The notes beneath the pieces are model-generated. The model ran no database searches. It saw only the letters and a list, made by a program, of their open reading frames with translations, and was not told the DNA's origin. Below are positions 22,237-32,097 of a stretch of DNA of 64,000 nt, piece after piece. Position numbers and translations under genes: made by a program. The stretch lies in the NCBI GenBank assembly GCA_964549275.1, contig CAZJUP010000001.1, forward strand, positions 1 through 64,000, written 5' to 3'. This DNA is from CAZJUP01 sp964549275. GTDB taxonomy: Bacteria > Fidelibacterota > Marinisomatia > Marinisomatales > TCS55. How positions within the stretch are numbered: position 1 is the first letter of the stretch; the number at the start of each line of letters is the position of its first letter.

Positions 22237-25199
22237 TTCACTCTGATTATGTCAAACTCAATCGTGTTTTAGCGGCGCTGTCGTTAGCTCTCTCTTTTAT
22301 AGTCTATTTACTGACGATGGCCGATTCTGTTCCCTATTGGGATTGTGGTGAATTTATTGCAACATCTTACATCTTAGGTGTCCCTCATCCCCCGGGGAGT
22401 CCTCTTTATCTGATACTTGGCCGGTTATTTTCATTAATTCCTTTTAACGCAGATATTGCCTTTAGGGTAAATCTAATTTCTCCTATTGTCAGCGCTTTGG
22501 CTGTCATGCTTCTCTATTTATCCACGGTAAAGGTCATTACTCATTGGCGGGGTAGGGTAGCTTCGTTTTCGGATGCTCTCATTGCATTCGGAGGGGCCCT
22601 TGTGGGCTCACTCACCTTTGCATTTACGGACAGCCATTGGTTTAATGCAGTGGAAGCGGAAGTCTACGCCATGAGTACGTTTTTCACTGCTATTGTGGTG
22701 TGGCTTATTCTTCATTGGTCAGAAAGGGCTGATGAAAAAGGAAATGAACGATATATTTTGATTATTGCATACATGCTCGGTTTAGCTACGGGTGTTCACT
22801 TGTTAAACTTGCTAACCGTTCCCTTTGTAGCTCTGATTGTATATTTTCGAAAATTTAAGTTTCAGTGGAAAACATTTTTAATCACCATAGTCCTTGGATA
22901 TGGGATTTATGTATTGATAAACCATGGAATTATTAACGGTCTTCCAAAACTAATGCGTGCCCAAGGCCTGGAAGCTGTAATATTTATGACGATTGTTATT
23001 GTTGCAGCAATGGTTTTCTCTATTGTCTTAAAAAAGAGGCTATCTTCTTTAGTTCTTACTTCTATTGTTCTTATTTTGATTGGGTATTCAAGTTATGCCA
23101 CTATTTTTATTCGTTCAAGTCAAAACCCCGCTATTGATGAAAATGATCCGGAAACCGTTCAGCGCGCCATTGCATATTTGGAAAGGGAACAATATGGCCA
23201 AATATTTCAGTTTCCTCGTCGATTTGATAAACTGCCTCCAAAACATAAAGTTGTAGGCAGCCCTCGAGGTAAAAATAGAGAATATACCTCTTCTCAAGAG
23301 AGAAAATATAAACTGTATCGCCCGGATAAACAGTGGTCTTATTTTTGGAATTATCAGGTTAAAAAAATGTATTGGCGATATTTTCTATGGCAATTCGCAG
23401 GGCGCGGACCCAGTACTGAGGCTTGGGTAACCTCTTACGGTGCCAATACCCGTGAAGATGGCGTGGACTGGTTCCAGTTTGGACTCCCCCTTGCATTTCT
23501 TTTTGGACTTTTCGGGATGATTACCCATTTTCAAAAAGATAAACAAGAAGCATTCTCGCTAGCATCGCTCTTCATCTTAACAGGTTTGGCGGTAATTTTT
23601 TATGTAAACCAGGATAATCCTCAGCCTAGAGAACGAGACTATTCCTATGTTGGTAGTTTTTTAGCTTTCTCATTTTGGATAGGAATTGCCGCATCTATAC
23701 TCTTGGAGAAACTTAAAAATTGGTGGAAAAACGAATCCTCACTAAAAATGGTAAGTTTTGGCGCTCTTGCATTGCAATTAATTCTATTGCCTGGTGTCAT
23801 GTTAAGGGCAAATTATCACGAGCATGACCGAGCCGGTAATCGTATTGCATGGGATTACAGTTATAATCTGCTGCAATCATGCGAACCCAATGCTATCCTG
23901 TTTACCAATGGAGACAACGATACATTTCCTCTGTGGTATTTGCAGGAAGTGGAAGGGATAAGAAAAGATATTACAGTGGCCAACCTAAGTTTATTAAACA
24001 CGGATTGGTATATCCGTCAATTGCGGGATATTAGGAGAGAGCAGCCTAGTGACGGTCGCGAACTTGATCGGTTTATAAATATGAATGATGAACAAATAAG
24101 GGAAGTGTCTTCTGGGCTAATGCCTTGGAAAACTCAAAACGTTCGCATTCCTGTTGAAAATGATCCGGAAAATAAAGATGGCTATATAGAGTGGACTGTA
24201 AAACCCACATTTGCTAACGCTGCTCTCATGGTAAAAGACATGATGATTTTGCGTATTCTATTGGATTCAAAATGGAGATACCCTGTTTATTTTGCAGTTA
24301 CTGTCCCTTCATCAAATCGCCTGGGATTAGAACCATATCTCGAAATGGAAGGTCTTGTCTATCGGGTAAAAAGCCATCCTGTTGATGTCAGGAATCCCAT
24401 TAATACAGACAGAATGTGGGCTAACCTCATGACCATTCATGGATCTGAAATCTGGAATGCACAACACTCTGCGGCAGAATGGGAAAAAATGGAAGGGGAG
24501 GTTTGGTCAAGAGAGTTTCGTCCTGGTTACTTGTTCAGAAATTTAGGCGTTGAAGATATCTTTTATTTCCCTCAAACAAATGTAAGACTCCTTCAGAATA
24601 TTCGTAGTGCTTATATGCAATTGGCAGCCTCTTATTATATGACGTTTCGAGAATTGCGGAAAGACAACAAGAAAGACTCAAAAGAAGCCCAAGAAGCCAA
24701 AACAAACACATTAGCGGTTATGGCAAAAATGGAAGACAATATCCCGGTGCACACCATTCCTTTTGATTCAAAAGATCTTTATTATCAGGTTGGCCGGATT
24801 TATGGTGATTTAGGTGATAAAACTCGCTTAAAAGAAATAATGGATGAACTCATGGCCAGGAAAGATTTGACCCTCAGGGACCAAATTGATTTTGGTCAAG
24901 TATATATTTCAGAATTAAATGAATATGAATTAGGAAAAAGTATTTTTGAAAAGTTGTATTTTTCCTTTTTAGAAGCAGAACGAGCCTTTAAAAATGGGCA
25001 ATACGGAAATACAAAATCATGGGAACAATGGAAAGGGTCTTATTCTCAAATTGTATCCTCACTGGTATATACATACAAAAATATGGGTTTAAACGATGAT
25101 GCACAAATCATTATTACAGAGTGGTTGGAAAGAAATCCAAAAGATCCGGTGGCTAAAGAACTTTTGGAAGAATTACAATCTTTAAAGGAGGACGGTTAA
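22233..25199 (+). CDS. DUF2723 membrane protein (GT-C/O-mannosyltransferase-like) with C-terminal repeats
   Basis: The 988-residue protein starts at TTG 22233. It opens with a multi-pass membrane domain with YWDCGEFIATSYILGVPHPPG, the signature acidic loop of the DUF2723/TMEM260 family, related to GT-C glycosyltransferases. About ten to twelve hydrophobic segments follow to residue 530. Then come a soluble domain (NGDNDTFPLWYLQEVEGI) and a helical, TPR-like C-terminus (about 830-988). It probably transfers sugars from a lipid carrier to exported proteins (inference). The downstream GT2 gene overlaps its stop, suggesting a shared glycosylation role. Confidence 0.85.
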   Translation: MIHSDYVKLNRVLAALSLALSFIVYLLTMADSVPYWDCGEFIATSYILGVPHPPGSPLYLILGRLFSLIPFNADIAFRVNLISPIVSALAVMLLYLSTVKVITHWRGRVASFSDALIAFGGALVGSLTFAFTDSHWFNAVEAEVYAMSTFFTAIVVWLILHWSERADEKGNERYILIIAYMLGLATGVHLLNLLTVPFVALIVYFRKFKFQWKTFLITIVLGYGIYVLINHGIINGLPKLMRAQGLEAVIFMTIVIVAAMVFSIVLKKRLSSLVLTSIVLILIGYSSYATIFIRSSQNPAIDENDPETVQRAIAYLEREQYGQIFQFPRRFDKLPPKHKVVGSPRGKNREYTSSQERKYKLYRPDKQWSYFWNYQVKKMYWRYFLWQFAGRGPSTEAWVTSYGANTREDGVDWFQFGLPLAFLFGLFGMITHFQKDKQEAFSLASLFILTGLAVIFYVNQDNPQPRERDYSYVGSFLAFSFWIGIAASILLEKLKNWWKNESSLKMVSFGALALQLILLPGVMLRANYHEHDRAGNRIAWDYSYNLLQSCEPNAILFTNGDNDTFPLWYLQEVEGIRKDITVANLSLLNTDWYIRQLRDIRREQPSDGRELDRFINMNDEQIREVSSGLMPWKTQNVRIPVENDPENKDGYIEWTVKPTFANAALMVKDMMILRILLDSKWRYPVYFAVTVPSSNRLGLEPYLEMEGLVYRVKSHPVDVRNPINTDRMWANLMTIHGSEIWNAQHSAAEWEKMEGEVWSREFRPGYLFRNLGVEDIFYFPQTNVRLLQNIRSAYMQLAASYYMTFRELRKDNKKDSKEAQEAKTNTLAVMAKMEDNIPVHTIPFDSKDLYYQVGRIYGDLGDKTRLKEIMDELMARKDLTLRDQIDFGQVYISELNEYELGKSIFEKLYFSFLEAERAFKNGQYGNTKSWEQWKGSYSQIVSSLVYTYKNMGLNDDAQIIITEWLERNPKDPVAKELLEELQSLKEDG

Positions 25200-26254
25200 T
25201 TCCAGACGAAGAAAAACGTCTCCCTTTTGTTTCTATAATCATTCCCCATTGGAATGGGATTGATATTCTATCCGAATGTTTGGACTCATTGAAACAGTCA
25301 TCGTATTCACCTAAAGAAATAATTGTTGTAGATAATGCCTCTACGGATGGGAGTCAAGCATGGATAAAAAGACATCATCCGGATGTAAGATTAATTGAAA
25401 ATGAAAAAAATCATGGGTATGCCGGGGGTTGCAATAAAGGCGTAGAAGCTGCAAAGGGCACTTTTCTTGTCTTTTTAAATAATGACACTATACAAAAATC
25501 AGACTGGTTGGAGCCTTTAGTTAACCATCTGGTGGTTCATGGAAAGACAGCTGCAGTCCAACCGAAAATATTAAACTATTTTAATCAAAATCAATTTGAT
25601 TATGCCGGAGGAGCCGGAGGTTGGTTGGACCTATTAGGATTCCCCTTCGCAAGGGGTCGCGTATTTAGTCATTTGGAAAAAGACACTAAGCAGTATAACA
25701 ATACACGACAAGTATTTTGGTCTTCGGGTACAGCCTTTATGACAAGAAAAAAAGATTTTCTTTCTGCCGGGGGATTTGATGAAGGTTTTTTTGCTCATAT
25801 GGAGGAAATAGACCTATGCTGGCGATTTCATCTCATGGCTAAAGATGTTTGGGCTATTCCAACTTCCGTTGTTATTCATAAAAATGGGGCAACCCTTCCA
25901 ATGTTTAGCAGAAAGAAACAATATCTAAACCATCGAAATTCTCTTATAATGATGTTAACCAATTATGGGATACCTTTAACATTGTATCTGTTCCCCATCC
26001 GGATTGCCTTGGAAGGAATCGCCTTGGTGTATTCCCTGATTAAATGGGATATCAAACATTTTATGGGTATTCTACATGCAAACCTTTGGATTATTGTGCA
26101 CCCTGGATATATCCTCCGCCGTAGGAGAAACACAAAAAAAATTCGGCTTATTTGTGATAAATTGGTGATAGATAAAATGTTTAAGGGAAGTGTTGTATTC
26201 GGATTTTATCTTGGGCGAAAACAAAAAGCTTCGGAGTTTTTTCCGGAAGATTAG
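25199..26254 (+). CDS. Family 2 glycosyltransferase, apparent ATT start
   Basis: The GT-A fold begins with the conserved VSIIIPHWNG strand, which lies upstream of the first conventional start (TTG 25280). An ATT at 25199 overlaps the stop of the preceding gene (TAATT) and sits 7 bases after a strong Shine-Dalgarno (AAAGGAGG, 25184-25191), giving 351 residues. Conserved parts are VVDNASTDGS, NHGYAGGCNKG, FLNNDT (metal-binding DxD equivalent), GFDEGFFAHMEEIDLCWR and a C-terminal hydrophobic segment. It resembles rhamnosyltransferase-type GT2 enzymes. The 3' end overlaps the end of the opposing DUF4835-like gene by four bases. Confidence 0.88.
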   Translation: MPDEEKRLPFVSIIIPHWNGIDILSECLDSLKQSSYSPKEIIVVDNASTDGSQAWIKRHHPDVRLIENEKNHGYAGGCNKGVEAAKGTFLVFLNNDTIQKSDWLEPLVNHLVVHGKTAAVQPKILNYFNQNQFDYAGGAGGWLDLLGFPFARGRVFSHLEKDTKQYNNTRQVFWSSGTAFMTRKKDFLSAGGFDEGFFAHMEEIDLCWRFHLMAKDVWAIPTSVVIHKNGATLPMFSRKKQYLNHRNSLIMMLTNYGIPLTLYLFPIRIALEGIALVYSLIKWDIKHFMGILHANLWIIVHPGYILRRRRNTKKIRLICDKLVIDKMFKGSVVFGFYLGRKQKASEFFPED

Positions 26255-27081
26255 TGTTTCCTCTTACTTTTTCCGGAATATATTTCTTTGTTTTCGGGGT
26301 CCATGTCCGCCAGTTTAATGAGCATTTTTTCTTGTCCCATTAAAGCAAGAAGTTTGGTGATTTCATCTGCATGTGCTTTTAAAAAATAAAGGGTTCTACC
26401 TCGGGGAGAATTTTTAAACACCTGTTCCAATCCTTTCATCATGAGTTGAAACTCTTTTAAGGATTCGTCGGGTTTCCCCTGATGAAATAAATCCACAGCA
26501 ATATAATAGGCAAATCTTGCCTCTCGAAGACCCCGATTATCTGTGATTTCGTTTAAGGTTTTTACTCGTTCTGTCCACCCTTTTGGATAATCTGATGTCT
26601 GGCCTCTTAAGGCAATTGCTCTTGCTTTTTCATAGGCTTGAGTTCCTCCATAGAAGGAATAGGTGTCCATTTGACCTCCCATTATACAATATCCGTAAAA
26701 GCTAAGGAAACTTGCCAAAGGTTCAAAAATTACAGGATCAAAAAATAGTGATCCCCCTGGATTATAAAAAAACTGAACCGCTTTATCAAAATATCTTAGG
26801 TCACCCCCGTCAGTAAAGAGGGCCTGGGCATGGAATGTTTTTTGTCCTCCTTTTTGCGCAGTTCCCTGAACAACAAAATTGATATAAAGAGAAATGCCCA
26901 ATGATTGATAATCTTCATTCCAGATTTGCCCGGTGTAATACCGAACAATCTCTTCTTTTAGATTGGATATTTCCTGGCGATCATTTTCTTTCAGTAATCT
27001 ATCGTCAATAGTAATGGAAACTTTTCCATATTGACCGGAAAGTGCAGAAATTAAAAGGATGAGGGAGATAAATTGCTTCAT
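26251..27081 (-). CDS. Exported DUF4835 (PorD)-like protein
   Basis: The 276-residue protein has a signal peptide (about 1-17, ending LSGQ). The pattern (VSITIDDRLL, FFYNPGGSLFFDPVIFEPLASFLSFYGYCIMG, YPKGWTERV) resembles DUF4835, the PorD family associated with type IX secretion in Bacteroidetes. No other secretion component lies in this window, so a role in such a system is unproven. It is a single gene facing the glycosyltransferase, with divergent cca upstream after 32 bases. Confidence 0.65.
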   Translation of the reverse strand: MKQFISLILLISALSGQYGKVSITIDDRLLKENDRQEISNLKEEIVRYYTGQIWNEDYQSLGISLYINFVVQGTAQKGGQKTFHAQALFTDGGDLRYFDKAVQFFYNPGGSLFFDPVIFEPLASFLSFYGYCIMGGQMDTYSFYGGTQAYEKARAIALRGQTSDYPKGWTERVKTLNEITDNRGLREARFAYYIAVDLFHQGKPDESLKEFQLMMKGLEQVFKNSPRGRTLYFLKAHADEITKLLALMGQEKMLIKLADMDPENKEIYSGKSKRKH

Positions 27082-27113
27082 AAACTTTTAGAAAGTATGC
27101 TGACTTCTCATCT

Positions 27114-28595
27114 ATGTTCAACGAAAAGAATAACCAAACATCTTTTAATAGAAGAACATCCTTAATTTCTACAATGGCTAATATTCAACATTTTTTGGAT
27201 TCCCATCCCGAAGCTAGACAATTACTGAAAAGCATAGGTGAGCTCGGTGCATCTGAAAATACGGAAGTATACGTTGTGGGTGGTTTTGTGAGGGACTTGT
27301 TTATTAATAGACCGCTAAAAGATATTGATATTATGGTGGTAGGGGATGGGATTCATTTTGCCAAAAAACTGGCTCGGAAGTTGAAAGTAAATACTGTTAT
27401 ACCGTTTCCAAAATTTTCCACAGCTCAAATCCCTTATCAACCCATGCCGATTGAAGTTGCCGCGGCAAGGACTGAGAGTTATAAAGAAAATTCAAGAAAA
27501 CCCAGCGAAGTGTCTTATACGGATTTAGAAGGGGATTTAATCAGGAGGGATTTTACGGTTAATGCCATGGCAATGAGCTTAGTCCCCGGAAAATTTGGAG
27601 AACTCTCTGACCCCCATGGAGGTGTTCAGGATCTTTCGAAGAAACAATTGCTTACACCATTAGATCCTGACGAAACATTTTCCGAAGATCCCTTACGTAT
27701 GATCCGTGCCGCTTATTTTGCTTCAGCTCTTAATTTCAAAATAGATTCAGACTGTTATAGCTCAATAAGACGCCAAGCCCACCGGATTAAAATTGTTTCA
27801 GCAGAACGGGTTACGACAGAATTCACAAAAATTTTATCAACACCGCAACCCTCTATCGGATTAATAATCCTTCAGAAAACCGGTTTGATGGAATATGTTT
27901 TCCCTGAAATTCATTCTATGTACGGAATAGATCAAACTGGGGAATGGCATCATAAGGATATTTTTCATCATACTCTACAGGTGGTGGACAATGCAGCACT
28001 TTTATCCGATAAAATGGAACTGAGGTTTGCAGCTTTGGTGCATGATATTGCCAAACCCAGAACTCGAAGAATCGATCCGGTTAAAGGATACACTTTTCAT
28101 GGACACGATGCCATTGGAGAGCTAATGCTAAACAAGGTGGCGAAAAAGATGAAATTATCAAATGAATTGAAGGATTATTTAAAAAAACTAACCCTGCTTC
28201 ATTTGAGACCGATTGCACTAGCAAAAAAAGAAATTACAGATTCGGCCATTCGCAGGGTTATGGTTGCTGCAGGTGATGATATTGATGATTTGCTGACTCT
28301 CTGTCGGGCAGATATTACCACAAAAAATCCAGAAAGAACCCGCAAGTATATGGGCAATTTTGAACGAGTAGAAGCTAAAATGTTGGATGTAAAAGAAAGG
28401 GATGCATTCAGGGAATTTCAATCTCCAGTTCGGGGCAACGAAATCATGGAAGTATGCGGAATAAAAGAGGGAAAAGTGGTGGGACAAATTAAATTGGCTA
28501 TAGAAGAAGCGATTTTAGATGATGAAATAGAAAATACCTATGAAGCAGCCTATGCATATTTTATGAAGATTAAAGATAAGTTTTTTGAATCCTGA
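27114..28595 (+). CDS. cca: CCA tRNA nucleotidyltransferase with HD domain
   Basis: This class II nucleotidyltransferase has 493 residues from ATG 27114 (ATG 27174, MANIQHF, is a likely alternative). It contains VYVVGGFVRDL and the DIDIMV metal-binding Asp pair, the RRDFTVNAMA and DPLRMIRAAYF motifs, and an HD phosphohydrolase domain (LVHDIAKPRT, GHDAIGELM) in the C-terminal half. It adds or repairs the 3' CCA end of tRNAs. Confidence 0.93.
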   Translation: MFNEKNNQTSFNRRTSLISTMANIQHFLDSHPEARQLLKSIGELGASENTEVYVVGGFVRDLFINRPLKDIDIMVVGDGIHFAKKLARKLKVNTVIPFPKFSTAQIPYQPMPIEVAAARTESYKENSRKPSEVSYTDLEGDLIRRDFTVNAMAMSLVPGKFGELSDPHGGVQDLSKKQLLTPLDPDETFSEDPLRMIRAAYFASALNFKIDSDCYSSIRRQAHRIKIVSAERVTTEFTKILSTPQPSIGLIILQKTGLMEYVFPEIHSMYGIDQTGEWHHKDIFHHTLQVVDNAALLSDKMELRFAALVHDIAKPRTRRIDPVKGYTFHGHDAIGELMLNKVAKKMKLSNELKDYLKKLTLLHLRPIALAKKEITDSAIRRVMVAAGDDIDDLLTLCRADITTKNPERTRKYMGNFERVEAKMLDVKERDAFREFQSPVRGNEIMEVCGIKEGKVVGQIKLAIEEAILDDEIENTYEAAYAYFMKIKDKFFES

Positions 28596-28706
28596 AAATA
28601 ATTTTTGATGGTGGAAATATTTTGACAACCCTAAGGAACTAATTTTTGTCTAAACCATATTATTCAAGAACCAAATTTTCACATAAAAAGGTAAAGGGTC
28701 CTTTCC

Positions 28707-29417
28707 ATGTTTGCAAATATGATAAACGTGCTCACCGCACCGGCTAGCACATACGAAACACTTATATCCCGCAAATCGATTCGGGATTCACTATATCCTA
28801 TCATGATGTTGATTCTTTTTGCAGTTGGTTCTGGGTATTTACTACAGGATATTATAGCAGATCTTCAATGGACAGAATCGGAACGCCGCATTGAAAATAT
28901 GGCTCAGCTTTCTGAAGAAAAGAAAAGTGAAGTTCTAGAAAATACTTATGAAAAAATTTATGGAGAAGAGGCAGGCGGTTTTGGCACATTAGCTATTATG
29001 GGATTATCTTGGCCATTGAGAATTGCAGTTATGGCCCTTTTCGCCATGCTGATTGGAAATATGTTTTTTGGCGGCGGCGGCAGTTACAAAAGTGTGTTTA
29101 TCCTCACTGCTTTTGCTTATAGTGCATCCATAGTAGAATATATTGTTAAAACACCTATACAGTATTTTACGGAAAACATGGAAGTCTTTATGGGATTTGG
29201 CCTTTTAGGTCTGGGAGAAAGAGGATCGTTTTTATATAATATAATGGCAGGGTTGGACGTGTTTTCATTTTGGCGTGTCATTCTCATTTCCATAGGGATG
29301 AGTATTTTATACAAGAAATCGACACAATCATTTTTAATAGCCTTAACCATTTTCTGGCTGATTGAATTAATATTTTTCGGTGGCTTGGGTGCATTGGCTG
29401 TAAACCTTGGTTCATGA
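28707..29417 (+). CDS. Yip1-domain integral membrane protein
   Basis: The 236-residue protein has about five hydrophobic helices (31-50, 93-117, 125-147, 187-205, 212-232) and a charged loop between the first and second. The architecture and the Gly-rich MFFGGGGSYKSVFILTAFAYS segment fit the bacterial YIP1 family. Function is unknown. It immediately precedes the TolC gene, and such proteins often accompany MacA/MacB-type export operons. Confidence 0.7.
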   Translation: MFANMINVLTAPASTYETLISRKSIRDSLYPIMMLILFAVGSGYLLQDIIADLQWTESERRIENMAQLSEEKKSEVLENTYEKIYGEEAGGFGTLAIMGLSWPLRIAVMALFAMLIGNMFFGGGGSYKSVFILTAFAYSASIVEYIVKTPIQYFTENMEVFMGFGLLGLGERGSFLYNIMAGLDVFSFWRVILISIGMSILYKKSTQSFLIALTIFWLIELIFFGGLGALAVNLGS

Positions 29418-29418
29418 T

Positions 29419-30735
29419 ATGAAACGAATGGTTTTAGGAATGGGAATTGTGGTTGGAGCTCTTTCCGGGCAAGCCTACAGCTTGGAAGAGTGTATTACAA
29501 TTGCCCTTCGTAATAAGGAAAATCTGAAAGCGTCGGCGTTGAGTGTAGAATCGGCAAAGGAAGAAGTTCGAAGTTCATATAGCGGTATATTGCCATCTGC
29601 AAGTTTTAGTGGCGGGTGGAATGAAAATCGATTCCCGGAACAGACCGGAGGATTTAATTCAGGAACGGGGGAAATTATCACCGGGGTTGTTTCAAAATAT
29701 TCCTCTGTCTCCAGCGGTATTTCCATGTCTCAAACTCTGTATGACGGTGGTATTTGGTGGAATACTATTGCAAAGTCAAAAAACGATTATCACCTGGCAA
29801 AGCAATTTGATCGGCAGATCCAAATCAATATTATCAAGGAAGTTCATCGTTCTTTTTTTTCATACTTAAAATCAAAACAGCTCTTAGAGGTTGCAAGGTT
29901 GAATCTGAAATCTTCCAGGAGGCAAATGGAATTGGTTAAACGGCAATTTGAATTGGGAGCAGTTAAAAAAACAGACTTATTAAAAGCTGAAGTAAGCCTA
30001 GGACAGGGTGAGATTGATGTTCTAAACCAAGAGACTGCTGTAAAAAGTGCCTATCGGGAATTAAAAAATGCCATGGGGCTCATTGGCGCAGAATTGGAGT
30101 TTGAAATCGCTGACGCAGGGCAACCTCTGGAAGAGATTCCAGAGTTGAAACTGGGCGTTGAAACTCTGGAATCTTATAACCCGAGTTTATTAGCAAAACG
30201 GCACCAAATTCTCAGTGCAGATTTATCTCGAAAATTAATTCAAGGAACGCGTCTGCCCAATTTAAGTCTAAGCCTCCGATACTCCGGAAGTGCAGCAGAC
30301 GCAAGTACATTATCAAGTAAGTGGAATGAAAATTGGCAGATGAGTACAGGGTTTACTTTATCAGTTCCTCTATTTACCGGCCGTCAGAATACGGTGAGAA
30401 TTCAGCAGGCGAAACTGAATCTGGGCAAGGAAGAATCTGAATATATTTATCAGAAGCAGGATTTAATTGTGGCTCTTTCAGCATTGCTGGATGTATTGAA
30501 TAATTATAATGAAATTATCCCTCTGAATGAAAAAGTATTAACATCAGCTGAAGAAGATTTAAAGTTAGCTCAAGAGCGCTATTCTTTAGGGGCAGCAACA
30601 ATATTAGAAGTTTTAGATGCACAGGTATCAGTGAGCCGGGCGCAATCTTCGGTAATTACAGCGAAGTACGATGCTCGCATTCAGCAGGCAAATCTGAAAG
30701 CGCTGCTGGGGATATTAGATTCGGATTTACAATGA
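29419..30735 (+). CDS. TolC-family outer membrane efflux protein
   Basis: ATG 29419, two bases after the preceding stop, gives 438 residues with a signal peptide (about 1-19, SGQAYS). An in-frame TTG at 29407 is less likely. Two repeated coiled-coil/beta-strand halves carry the typical SLEECITIALRNKENLKA start and ERYSLGAATILEVLDAQ motif. It forms the trimeric outer membrane channel of a tripartite exporter with the adjacent MacA-like adaptor and ABC components. Confidence 0.9.
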   Translation: MKRMVLGMGIVVGALSGQAYSLEECITIALRNKENLKASALSVESAKEEVRSSYSGILPSASFSGGWNENRFPEQTGGFNSGTGEIITGVVSKYSSVSSGISMSQTLYDGGIWWNTIAKSKNDYHLAKQFDRQIQINIIKEVHRSFFSYLKSKQLLEVARLNLKSSRRQMELVKRQFELGAVKKTDLLKAEVSLGQGEIDVLNQETAVKSAYRELKNAMGLIGAELEFEIADAGQPLEEIPELKLGVETLESYNPSLLAKRHQILSADLSRKLIQGTRLPNLSLSLRYSGSAADASTLSSKWNENWQMSTGFTLSVPLFTGRQNTVRIQQAKLNLGKEESEYIYQKQDLIVALSALLDVLNNYNEIIPLNEKVLTSAEEDLKLAQERYSLGAATILEVLDAQVSVSRAQSSVITAKYDARIQQANLKALLGILDSDLQ

Positions 30736-30748
30736 GGAGGCATGAATC

Positions 30749-32095
30749 GTGAAAAAATTCAGTAAGAAAAAGAAATGGCTTATCTTTGGCGGAAGCGGGA
30801 TGATTCTTGTTATCTTTATTGCCGCCAACATATTTAGAGATACTTCTAAAGCCATTTTTGTCGAAACAGAAAAAGTTAATCGCCAAACAGTGATTCACAA
30901 GGTGAATGCAAGCGGGAAAATTCAACCAGAAGTAGAAGTAAAAATTTCTGCTACATCTTCTGCATGGATTGACTCTATTACTGTCCTGGAAGGGGAACCA
31001 GTTCAGAAGGGACAGCACCTTATTTCACTTGATAGAAAGCAACTCAAGGCAACAGTGGATCAGGCTCAATCCTCTGTTAAGTCTGCTTCGGCTCGATTGA
31101 AACAGATCAATGCCCAGAAATCCAGAGTCGAAAAATTATTTAAACAGAAATTGGTTTCGCAACAGGAATTGGAATCAATTCAAGCAGAATTTGAATTGGC
31201 TCAAAGTTCACTTGAGCAATCACGAGCAAATTTAATTTCTAGAAAGGATGACCTTTCCAAAGCGCGGATTTTGGCACCTAAATCAGGAATTGTAACTAAA
31301 ATAAATAAAGAAGTCGGAGAAATGGCGGTTGGAGGCATGTTTCAGGCGGAAGTATTGATGATTATTGCGGACTTGAGTCAGATGGAAGTGATTGTAGATG
31401 TTAACGAAAATGATGTTGTGTCTGTTGAGGTTGGGGATACTTCTGAAATTGAAGTAGATGCTTTTCAGGATACCATTTTTTATGGTATTGTCAGTGAAAT
31501 TGCCCACGTGGCTCAGACCACGGGAATGGGTACCCAAGAACAGGTAACAAATTTTGAAGTTAAAATTCGGATGATGGATGTCCCCGATAGAATTCGTCCA
31601 GGAATGAGTGCAACAGCCAACATTATTACAGATAAGATTAAAAACGCTTTAGCTATTCCCATTCAAAGCTTAACTGTTAGAGAAAAAGGTTCAGAAAAAT
31701 CGTTTGTAGAAAAAAAGAAAAAAGGAAAACAAAAAAGTAATCAAGAAAAATCGTCAGAGAAAAAAGATGTAAAACGGGAAATGGAAGAATTGGTTTTTGT
31801 ATTGGCTGATAAAGAAGGAGAGGTGATACGGGAAGAAGCGGAAGAGACCCTCTTAGTTGAAAATGGCAATAAAAGTACTGAAAAAGAAAAACCCAGGAAA
31901 AGTAAAAAAGGGAAAAAATTTGTTCATATCCGACCGGTAAAAGTGGGAATTTCCAGCGAAACCCATTACGTAGTTCTTAGCGGCCTCCGCGAAGGAGAAG
32001 ATATTGTGGTTGGCAGTTATAAAGCTATCAGCAAACAATTAAGACATAATCATGAAGTCACAACATCTCAAGATGGCAAGGAGGAGCAAAAATAA
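30749..32095 (+). CDS. Periplasmic adaptor (MacA/HlyD family)
   Basis: GTG 30749, preceded by GAGGAGG (about 8-base spacing), gives 448 residues. An N-terminal anchor helix (about 9-27), a lipoyl-like half-motif (SAWIDSITVLEGEPVQKGQ), a coiled-coil hairpin (about 100-175) and a beta-barrel domain (LAIPIQSLTVRE) are visible. Two extremely Lys/Glu-rich inserts (about 310-345 and 370-395) interrupt the membrane-proximal domain, which is unusual for MacA. It links the TolC channel to the MacB-type permeases downstream. Confidence 0.88.
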   Translation: MKKFSKKKKWLIFGGSGMILVIFIAANIFRDTSKAIFVETEKVNRQTVIHKVNASGKIQPEVEVKISATSSAWIDSITVLEGEPVQKGQHLISLDRKQLKATVDQAQSSVKSASARLKQINAQKSRVEKLFKQKLVSQQELESIQAEFELAQSSLEQSRANLISRKDDLSKARILAPKSGIVTKINKEVGEMAVGGMFQAEVLMIIADLSQMEVIVDVNENDVVSVEVGDTSEIEVDAFQDTIFYGIVSEIAHVAQTTGMGTQEQVTNFEVKIRMMDVPDRIRPGMSATANIITDKIKNALAIPIQSLTVREKGSEKSFVEKKKKGKQKSNQEKSSEKKDVKREMEELVFVLADKEGEVIREEAEETLLVENGNKSTEKEKPRKSKKGKKFVHIRPVKVGISSETHYVVLSGLREGEDIVVGSYKAISKQLRHNHEVTTSQDGKEEQK

Positions 32096-32097
32096 CC

